The notes beneath the pieces are model-generated. The model saw nothing but the letters and a program-made list of their open reading frames with translations. It did not search any database and was not told the origin of the DNA. Positions 14,952 to 20,642 of a stretch of DNA of 20,642 nt are shown piece after piece (position 1 is the stretch's first letter; each line of letters starts with the position of its first letter). The DNA is from Clostridia bacterium (lineage in GTDB: Bacteria > Bacillota > Clostridia > Christensenellales > Aristaeellaceae): NCBI GenBank assembly GCA_016297535.1, contig JAEDGL010000029.1, positions 1-20,642 on the forward strand, read 5' to 3'. A program made the translations under genes and the position numbers.

Positions 14952-14965
14952 GGCAAGGTTGTTCT

Positions 14966-15649
14966 TTACAGGGATTGAAGAGCGGCTTCCACTTTTTCGC
15001 GTGTGGCATAGTTGAGAGGAGAAAAGCGGCCTTCCAGCGCTTTTTCCAGCTTGGCTTTGGCAGAGGCCTTGTCGCCTGCTTCCAGATCGTATTGTGCTAA
15101 AAAGTACAGGGTATCGATCTGTCCGGGCTTTAGCACCAGGGCTTTCTCAAAATACGCTTTGGCCTTTTCCTTATCGTTGCCAAGGCGGTAGTAGGCCTGT
15201 CCCAGGTTATCCAGGGTGATGGCATCCTCGTCATCGTACTCGTAGGCTTCCTGGTTGAAGGAAACGGCCTTTTCAAAGTTTCCTGCTTCCACATACAGAT
15301 AGCCGAGGGTTTGGTAGACCATGCCGCTGGGGCCCTTTTGATGCATACGCTCCAGAAGCTCGATGCCCTTTTCGATATTGCCCAGCTTGTATGCGCAGGA
15401 GGCATAATTGACCATCAGCTGGCGGCGGTTGTCTTCGGACATGGGGTATTTTTGGATTTTGACCAGCAGCTCACGGGCCTCCTGGTATTTTCCGGAACGG
15501 ATCAGCAGCACGGAATAGGTAAGCAGCGCTCCCATTTCCTTCAGGCCTTCCTTTTCGGCCTCGGCATACAGTTTCATGGCGCCTTCGGTGTCGCCCTTGT
15601 TTACCAGTACGGACGCTTTGCGCGCTTTGATGGATGTCAATAAGCCCAT
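14966..15649 (-). CDS. TPR-repeat protein, third gene of the mrf operon
   Basis: A 227-residue all-helical protein built from tetratricopeptide repeats across almost its whole length. Clear units include GDTEGAMKLYAEAEKEG (18-34), SGKYQEARELLVKIQ, LGNIEKGIELLERMHQ, AGNFEKAVSFNQEAYEYD and an inserted-residue unit LGNDKEKAKAYFEKALVLKP. It has no signal peptide and no membrane segment, so it should be a cytoplasmic protein-binding scaffold. GGGAGG lies 8 nt before the ATG at 15649. It begins 14 nt after the stop of mrfB, itself coupled to mrfA, and a terminator follows. A partner role for the helicase or nuclease is suggested only by the operon position and the TPR-like C-terminus of MrfB. Confidence 0.88.
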   Translation of the reverse strand: MGLLTSIKARKASVLVNKGDTEGAMKLYAEAEKEGLKEMGALLTYSVLLIRSGKYQEARELLVKIQKYPMSEDNRRQLMVNYASCAYKLGNIEKGIELLERMHQKGPSGMVYQTLGYLYVEAGNFEKAVSFNQEAYEYDDEDAITLDNLGQAYYRLGNDKEKAKAYFEKALVLKPGQIDTLYFLAQYDLEAGDKASAKAKLEKALEGRFSPLNYATREKVEAALQSL

Positions 15650-15663
15650 CTGGGGAACCTCCC

Positions 15664-16824
15664 TTATCTGGATTGGTCGGATAGTTTGCGTCTCAAACGC
15701 GAATAACGGTATTGTAACGCTTTTTGGCGCTCTTGTACAGTAGCATCATGAAAAAGTGTGGGTTCGGAAAGCAGAAGAAGCGCCTGACGGGTGTAGCTGA
15801 GAGCGCCGGCAATATCCTTGAGCTGATGCTCATACAGCTTGGCCAGCGCCTCACAGGCGGCAACCGGCTCTTTTCCCTGCGTAAGCATGGCCTGATACAG
15901 TTTGACGGCCGCATCGCAGTTGCCCTGCCGCTTTTCCAGCCTTGCCATGGCCTGGTACGATTCGCCAAGCAGGCCTTTCTCGGCGCTCATACGGTAGCAT
16001 TTCATGGCCTTTTCCCGTTCGCCCCGTTTTTCCATGGCTTTTGCCAGCGAAAAAAGATCTTCTCCTTCACAGATTCTTTCCGGTTGATCCACCTGAGAGC
16101 ACAGAAAATAAAACAGCTGTGCCAGGCTGACGATATCCTGCTTGTTGTGCTCCAGAATTTTCATCAGCGGGGCAAAATCACCGTCCTTAAGGTACTGAAA
16201 ATAAGTCTGTGGCACCAGCGCGCCGGGCAGATCGTCATCGCGCTGCACATGCAAAAGCTGTTCCTCCAGATTGCCAAGCCTGCAGCTTTTCAGGCGCAGC
16301 TTCCACATGCGGCGGGCCGGATACAGCACATCGGCATGAACCTCGGGAATGTGCGCGTTGGCAATACGGTTGATCAGGAAACGGGATTTCAGCAGGGGTA
16401 CGTCAAAGGTGCGGCCGTTGAAGGTGCACAGGATGGTAAAGCGCTGCATCAGCCCGTCCAGCAGCCGCAGCATTTCCGGCTCCTCCGGATAATCGTGCAT
16501 CAGAAACTGCTCCACCACAAAGCCGGAGGCAGTAAAATATCCAACGCCAATTTGAAACGCGATGGTGCCTACTCCGCCGGAAAGCCCGGTGGTCTCGGTG
16601 TCCAGAAACAGCACATCCTCCGGCGCGATGGTTTCGGGAAACGGGCATCCAAAGATGCTTTCCAGCACATCGCGCTTTGCGTGGCTGCGATCCGCAAACA
16701 GCGACAGGGGAAAGACGGCTTCGCTGCGGTAGCAGGCCAGTTCGCGCTGTTCTTCCTGCGGCTTTGGCGCGGGTTTTGAGGGCTGCGCATCCAGCATGCG
16801 CAGCTTGTTGAGCAAATTGGCCAT
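15664..16824 (-). CDS. mrfB: RNase H-fold 3'-5' exonuclease, YprB/MrfB type
   Basis: A 386-residue protein with a DnaQ-like exonuclease domain followed by TPR-like helices. Metal-binding residues are Asp75 and Glu77 (FLDTETTGLSGG), Asp141 (TFNGRTFDVPLL) and Asp230 (HNKQDIVSL), with the conserved HADVLYPARRMW segment at 163-174. The C-terminal part from about 247 carries TPR-like units (RGEREKAMKCYRMSAEKG; QGNCDAAVKLYQAMLTQG). B. subtilis MrfB (YprB) acts with MrfA in repair of mitomycin-type DNA adducts. Its ATG shares one base with the mrfA stop (TGATG), so translation is coupled. The N-terminus has a short Pro/Lys/Gln linker (15-27) before the nuclease. Confidence 0.92.
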   Translation of the reverse strand: MANLLNKLRMLDAQPSKPAPKPQEEQRELACYRSEAVFPLSLFADRSHAKRDVLESIFGCPFPETIAPEDVLFLDTETTGLSGGVGTIAFQIGVGYFTASGFVVEQFLMHDYPEEPEMLRLLDGLMQRFTILCTFNGRTFDVPLLKSRFLINRIANAHIPEVHADVLYPARRMWKLRLKSCRLGNLEEQLLHVQRDDDLPGALVPQTYFQYLKDGDFAPLMKILEHNKQDIVSLAQLFYFLCSQVDQPERICEGEDLFSLAKAMEKRGEREKAMKCYRMSAEKGLLGESYQAMARLEKRQGNCDAAVKLYQAMLTQGKEPVAACEALAKLYEHQLKDIAGALSYTRQALLLLSEPTLFHDATVQERQKALQYRYSRLRRKLSDQSR

Positions 16825-19094
16825 CAGTTCAGCAGCTCCTTCAGCAATGAAACGGCGCCGGCCTTGCCCTGCTCGCCAACCTCAATTACGGGGCCTACGC
16901 AGCTGGGGCAGCCGCATTCGCAGCCGCAGCTTTGGGCAATCTGCAGCGCATGCTCCAAAAGCAGCTCCTGCATCTGGTAAGCCTTCTCGCTAAGGCCAAT
17001 GCCGCCGGGATACGCATCGTAGAGGAAAATGGTCGGCCGGTCGGTAATCGGCGCCTTTACCTGATAAACCACGTTGATATCACGCGGCGCACACATCAGA
17101 TAGAGGGGAGCCACAATGGAGAGCAGATTTGTAACGCCTAACAGCGCGCCCTGCAGTGCGTCGTTGGTATAGCGAAGGCTGATGCTGTCCGGAATCGTCC
17201 ACCACATGCCAACGGTATGCAGATCGGTCTGCGGCAGGCGAACCTCGCCAAAGCCGACGGTTTCGTGGGTATCAAGCTTGAACTTTTTAAACATTTTGAC
17301 TATGGTGCTCACACGAAGCTCGCCCAAAGTGAGACCGGCGCCGCAGGGAAGAGTTTTCTCTTCCATATCGTCCAGAATGTGCAGGCTTACGTTCAGGTCC
17401 GCATCGGTGTAGTAATCCGTGTCAACGGCCTTGATATACGCCTTGCAGCTGTCCATATCCAGCTGCTGCACCTGATACATACGCGCATCATGCATATAGA
17501 TGGCGTTTTCATGCAGCAGCATGGGAACCGTATAGCGGTCCATTTCGCCAATAACACGGTGATGGGCCGGATTGGTGATGTCGATGATCACAAAATTTTC
17601 TGTTTTGGCGCTTCGCAGGCTGATTTCACCGGAGGGAAGTTCTTCCTCCATCCAGTAGTATTTGCCGTCCAGATGGCGCAAAATGTTGTTTTCGGACAGA
17701 TATTCAAGAAACTCGGAGGTATCCGGCACATTGCCAAAGCATTCGTTTTCTTCAAACGGCAGCTCATAGGCGCTGCACTTGATGTGAGAAAGCAGTACAT
17801 ACAGATTGTTGGGCTGTACAAGCGCGTTTTCGGGTGAAGCGGTAAAAAAGTAATCAGGGTTCTGGATGATGTACTGATCCAGCGGTGCGGAGGAGGCCAC
17901 CAGAATGGTAAGCGCGGTATCCTTGCGCCGGCCAGCGCGTCCGGCCTGCTGCCAGGTGCTTGCAATCGTGCCCGGATAGCCGCACAGGATGCACGCCGTC
18001 AGCGAGCCGATATCAATGCCCAATTCCAGCGCATTGGTGGATACAACCATATCCACCTGGCCATCCCGCAGGCCGCGCTCGATATCGCGCCGTTCGCTGG
18101 GCAGATAACCGCCCCGGTACCCGCGAACGCGGTCGGTAAAGCCGTAGGCGTTGCGCACACATTCTTTGAAATGGCGTGTGATCACCTCCACCTGCAAACG
18201 GCTCCTGGCAAAAACGATGGTGGGAATCCCGTTTCTGAGAAACTGTTCTCCGATGCGTTTTACCTCGTTAACCACCCCGCGCCGGATGCCCAGCTGGCGG
18301 TTGACAACAGGCGGGTTGTAAAACACAAAATGCCGTTCGCCGGTGGGCGCGCCATTGTTGGTTACGGCGGTGATATCGCGCCCGGTAAGCTGCCGGGCAA
18401 GCTCCACGGGATTGGCAATGGTTGCGCTGCACAGGATAAACTGCGGATGGCTGCCGTAAAACGCGCACAAACGCAGCAGACGGCGCAGCACGTTGGCCAG
18501 ATGGCTGCCAAAAACGCCGCGGTAGGTATGGATTTCGTCAATCACAATATACTGGAGGTTTTCAAACAGCTTGACCCACTTGGTATGGTGGGGGAGGATG
18601 TTGGCATGCAGCATATCGGGATTGGTAACCACGATGTGCCCGGCCTGACGGATGGCCTTGCGCGCCGCGCCCTGCGTATCGCCGTCGTAGGTATAGGCTT
18701 TGATGTTTACGCCGAGCGCCTCAATCATCTCGTACAAGCCGCTTACCTGATCGGCGGACAGCGCCTTGGTGGGAAACAGGTACAGGGCGCGCGCATCCTC
18801 GTTTTGCAAAATGGCGGATACCACAGGCAGGTTATAGCACAGCGTTTTGCCACTGGCCGTTGGCGTAACCACCACAAAATCCTTTTTTTGCTGCGCAAGG
18901 TCGTAGCATTCCGCCTGATGGGTGTAGAGACGGTGAATGCCCCGCGCGTGCAGAACCTGCTTTAAGCGCTCATCCATGGTTTGGGGCAAGGGCAGGTAAC
19001 GCCCCTGCGTGGCAGGCAGGGTGCGCCACTCGGTTACGCATTCCATAAAGGAGGAATCCGCTTTCAAGCGATCAATCAACTGATCCACATTCAT
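16824..19094 (-). CDS. mrfA: DEAD/DEAH-box repair helicase with C-terminal cysteine cluster, YprA/MrfA type
   Basis: A 756-residue superfamily 2 helicase. Motif I is TPTASGKT (77-84), motif II DEIH (186-189), motif III SAT (223-225), and motif VI QQAGRAGRR. The C-terminal half is a DUF1998-type domain ending in closely spaced cysteines (723, 725, 727, 729, 732; CGCECGCPSC) for a metal. Length and order match B. subtilis YprA, now MrfA, a 3'-5' helicase working with MrfB in repair of mitomycin C lesions independently of UvrABC. The ATG at 19094 follows AGGAG by 8 nt. A strong promoter with a LexA-like box precedes it, suggesting damage induction. mrfB overlaps its stop by one base. Confidence 0.95.
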   Translation of the reverse strand: MNVDQLIDRLKADSSFMECVTEWRTLPATQGRYLPLPQTMDERLKQVLHARGIHRLYTHQAECYDLAQQKKDFVVVTPTASGKTLCYNLPVVSAILQNEDARALYLFPTKALSADQVSGLYEMIEALGVNIKAYTYDGDTQGAARKAIRQAGHIVVTNPDMLHANILPHHTKWVKLFENLQYIVIDEIHTYRGVFGSHLANVLRRLLRLCAFYGSHPQFILCSATIANPVELARQLTGRDITAVTNNGAPTGERHFVFYNPPVVNRQLGIRRGVVNEVKRIGEQFLRNGIPTIVFARSRLQVEVITRHFKECVRNAYGFTDRVRGYRGGYLPSERRDIERGLRDGQVDMVVSTNALELGIDIGSLTACILCGYPGTIASTWQQAGRAGRRKDTALTILVASSAPLDQYIIQNPDYFFTASPENALVQPNNLYVLLSHIKCSAYELPFEENECFGNVPDTSEFLEYLSENNILRHLDGKYYWMEEELPSGEISLRSAKTENFVIIDITNPAHHRVIGEMDRYTVPMLLHENAIYMHDARMYQVQQLDMDSCKAYIKAVDTDYYTDADLNVSLHILDDMEEKTLPCGAGLTLGELRVSTIVKMFKKFKLDTHETVGFGEVRLPQTDLHTVGMWWTIPDSISLRYTNDALQGALLGVTNLLSIVAPLYLMCAPRDINVVYQVKAPITDRPTIFLYDAYPGGIGLSEKAYQMQELLLEHALQIAQSCGCECGCPSCVGPVIEVGEQGKAGAVSLLKELLN

Positions 19095-19131
19095 ACAAAC
19101 GACTCCTGTTCCATAGGCGTATTACAAAGAG

Positions 19132-19145
19132 CGAACGTTTGTTCT
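19132..19145 (-). promoter_or_regulatory. LexA/DinR-like SOS box over the mrfA transcription start
   Basis: The core GAACGTTTGTTC (19133-19144) fits the Firmicute SOS operator GAAC-N4-GTTC exactly in both half-sites, and the outer C at 19132 also fits. It lies immediately downstream of the -10, covering about +1 to +14, where a bound repressor would block initiation. No other GAAC-N4-GTTC was noticed in the window. Confidence 0.65.
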
Positions 19146-19151
19146 TTTTCC

Positions 19152-19180
19152 ATTATAGCATGCAGGCCGCCCTTGCACAA
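19152..19180 (-). promoter_or_regulatory. Extended -10 promoter of the mrf operon
   Basis: On the minus strand TTGTGC (19180-19175), 17 bp, then a perfect TATAAT (19157-19152) with TG one base before it. The -35 box begins only 3 nt after the apbE stop, so transcription of mrfA is separate from apbE even though no clear terminator lies between. Confidence 0.75.
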
Positions 19181-19183
19181 GGC

Positions 19184-20209
19184 TTATTTCACCAATTCCA
19201 TCAAATCCAGAAAGCCATCCGTAAAGGCTTCGCTGCCGTCTGCAAACAGCCAGGAAGCTTCGGCTTCGGGAACCGATTCAATCAGGGCTCGGCTGTCCTC
19301 GTAGGGCAGCACGAACGCAGCTGTGGACAAAAAATCCGCCAAACCGGAATTGGGATGGATTACGCTGACCGATCGCATATGCGCGGCGGGATAAAGCGTT
19401 GCAGGATCAATAAGATGGTGATAGCGCTGACCATTGAGCTCGTAATAGCGCTGATAATCGCCGCTGGTGACAATGCTGCGGTTCTTGAGGCCCAGCTTGA
19501 GCCGGGTGGATACACCATCCACGTCTTCAACGGCAACCGTCCATTGGGCACGTCCGTCCCGGGGCGCATCGCCGCAAATCACGTTTCCACCCGCGTTAAG
19601 GATAAAGGAGCTTAATCCTGCCTCGCGCAGCTTGTCGGCTACCTTCTGCGCGGCATAGCCCTTGGCCACAGCGCCAAGGTCAAGCTGTAAACCGGGATCT
19701 GCATACAGCACCGTACCGGCATTTTCGTCGATGAGTACATCTGCATAGTTTGTATGCTCTGCCGCTGCAGCAAGCGACTGCTCATCGGGAACATAGCTTG
19801 TATCGGTTCTGGCGTTGTGCCACAGGCGCAGAACGCTTCCCATGGCTGGGTTTGTACCCGTGCTATAGAGCGTTTGCCAGTCTCGAACCTTCAAAAGCAG
19901 ATCAATCAGCTCCGGCTCGGCATGGGTATAGCCGCCTGGGGCGCTTTGATTGAGCTTGTACAGATTATCTACGCCTTCATAAGCGTTGTACTGGTCGAAT
20001 ATTTCGTGATACCGGGTCATCTCGGATTGCGCAAGGCTGGCATAGGTTTCAAACTCTTCCTCGCTTTGCGTATAGCCGATCAGCGTAATAATGGTATCAA
20101 AGGTGCCAAAGAAATAATGCTGATGCTTTTCATAAACCGCCTGCTGCGCGCAGGAGGATGATACAACCAGCGCAAGGGACAGCCAGATTAGCACAAGGCA
20201 GCGCTTCAT
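19184..20209 (-). CDS. apbE: FAD:protein FMN transferase, lipoprotein form
   Basis: ApbE transfers FMN from FAD to a threonine of FMN-binding domain proteins, on the outer face of the membrane when lipidated. The product is 341 residues with a signal peptide ending at the lipobox SSSC (Cys20). Family motifs are DLGAVAKGYA (177-186), LNAGGNV (204-210), TSGDYQRYYE (248-257), HHLIDPAT (264-271) and the Asp292 metal-site region ADFLSTAA. GAGG lies 7 nt before the ATG at 20209. It begins 71 nt after the stop of a tandem FMN-binding protein, its likely substrate, with a terminator-like hairpin between. Together they suggest a flavin-based electron transfer chain outside the cytoplasm, or an Rnf-type complex encoded further right. 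Confidence 0.95.
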   Translation of the reverse strand: MKRCLVLIWLSLALVVSSSCAQQAVYEKHQHYFFGTFDTIITLIGYTQSEEEFETYASLAQSEMTRYHEIFDQYNAYEGVDNLYKLNQSAPGGYTHAEPELIDLLLKVRDWQTLYSTGTNPAMGSVLRLWHNARTDTSYVPDEQSLAAAAEHTNYADVLIDENAGTVLYADPGLQLDLGAVAKGYAAQKVADKLREAGLSSFILNAGGNVICGDAPRDGRAQWTVAVEDVDGVSTRLKLGLKNRSIVTSGDYQRYYELNGQRYHHLIDPATLYPAAHMRSVSVIHPNSGLADFLSTAAFVLPYEDSRALIESVPEAEASWLFADGSEAFTDGFLDLMELVK

Positions 20210-20233
20210 AAAACCACCTCAAAAGGAAATTTG

Positions 20234-20266
20234 AAAAAGGGACGGACTCCCGACGAGCCGTCCCTT
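20234..20266 (-). terminator. Terminator or attenuator between the FMN-binding gene and apbE
   Basis: On the minus strand AAGGGACGG (20266-20258) and CCGTCCCTT (20245-20237) form a 9-bp stem with an inner CTC/GAG, followed by TTT (20236-20234). No promoter is evident between it and apbE, so partial read-through may set a high substrate-to-enzyme ratio. Confidence 0.7.
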
Positions 20267-20280
20267 CTGAATGGAACTGA

Positions 20281-20642
20281 TTATTCGGCAGTCAGCTGGC
20301 TGGCAGCCTGAGAAAGCGCCTCTATTACGGCGTTGGTGGTGTAGGTAGCACCGGCAATGGCATCGATATCGTCCGCGGATACCGGCAGGGTCTTGCCGAT
20401 GAACTGCTTTTGGAAGGATTCCTCCAGCGCAGCAGCGCCAAAGCCCTCGGTTTCGGCAAACTGATCATCGCCAATCTTAATGGCGGTAATGGTGTTGTTC
20501 TCGTCCACAGTTACCTCCACCGCCACGGGACCGGCAAAGCCCCGCGCGGAGCCGGTGAGCGCCGTGGCGCCGGTTTCGGCAGCGGGAAGGGGAATGCTGT
20601 TGAGCGCTTCGATGACCGCGTTGGTGGTGTAGGTGGCACCGG
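20281..20642 (-). CDS. Tandem FMN-binding domain protein, N-terminus beyond window
   Basis: About 120 C-terminal residues are present; the frame stays open to the right edge. The visible part holds the end of one FMN_bind domain (GATYTTNAVIEAL at the edge) and one complete domain ending DAIAGATYTTNAVIEALSQ. The GAT threonine matches the flavinylation site used by ApbE (D-x-x-S/T-G-A-T), although Ala replaces Ser/Thr at the fourth position. The two copies are 96 codons apart and nearly identical in DNA over 24 bases. A GTG near 20526 could be read as a start, but the upstream frame encodes a matching domain, so the gene is longer. The protein is probably exported and carries several covalent FMNs, as in PplA-like electron carriers. 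apbE follows. Confidence 0.88.
   Translation of the reverse strand, partial: GATYTTNAVIEALNSIPLPAAETGATALTGSARGFAGPVAVEVTVDENNTITAIKIGDDQFAETEGFGAAALEESFQKQFIGKTLPVSADDIDAIAGATYTTNAVIEALSQAASQLTAE
20331..20642. repeat. Direct repeat marking tandem FMN-binding domains
   Basis: 20331-20354 and 20619-20642 are 24-nt copies differing at one base and lie 288 nt apart. Both encode the GATYTTNA flavinylation motif, so the repeat reflects recent domain duplication within the gene rather than a mobile element. Confidence 0.85.

Noticed and set aside
15724..16779. A 351-codon plus-strand frame opposite mrfB
   Set aside because: It is antisense to an intact exonuclease with all metal ligands, and its composition (His, Gln, Lys, Gly-rich) is that of a shadow frame.

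Overview
The window looks like a chromosomal segment from an anaerobic, spore-forming Firmicute of class Clostridia, probably a moderately GC-rich gut lineage. The case rests on Firmicute-style ribosome binding sites (AAGGAG, AGGAGG, GAGGTG), bacterial glycogen genes, a PdaB-like deacetylase, a GerMN lipoprotein, a YprA/YprB (MrfA/MrfB) repair pair and a DinR/LexA-type operator. I cannot name a genus. I see no rRNA, tRNA, CRISPR array or insertion sequence, and most genes are tightly packed.

Layout. Positions 1-2846 (minus) hold a glycogen operon, glgB then glgC, with a good promoter; glgC runs off the left edge. Positions 2889-4738 (minus) hold a PdaB-like polysaccharide deacetylase followed by a tandem-OB single-strand-binding protein, ending in two hairpins. 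Positions 4779-5881 (minus) hold a single 2-hydroxyacid dehydrogenase with its own promoter and terminator. Divergent from it is a FAD oxidoreductase with a C-terminal Rieske domain (5949-7280, plus). The plus strand continues with rplS (own promoter and terminator), a 111-residue acidic protein of unknown function, a zinc-ribbon/transmembrane/beta-sandwich protein and a GNAT acetyltransferase. That run ends in a structured intergenic region at 10807-11034.

From 11035 to the right edge everything is on the minus strand. Read in the direction of transcription, the first block is a flavin-electron-transfer pair: a tandem FMN-binding protein, cut by the right edge, and apbE, the enzyme expected to flavinylate it. 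The next block is mrfA-mrfB-TPR, a DNA-repair operon. Its extended -10 promoter carries a GAAC-N4-GTTC site like the Firmicute LexA box. The last block is an OmpR-family response regulator, a HAMP histidine kinase and a GerMN lipoprotein, the same architecture as MtrA-MtrB-LpqB of Actinobacteria.

The most interesting points are the putative SOS control of the mrf operon and its third, TPR-only member; the histidine kinase, which has no ATG/GTG/TTG at a sensible place and may start at AUU; the lysine-rich tail on glycogen branching enzyme; and two unassigned proteins next to rplS.
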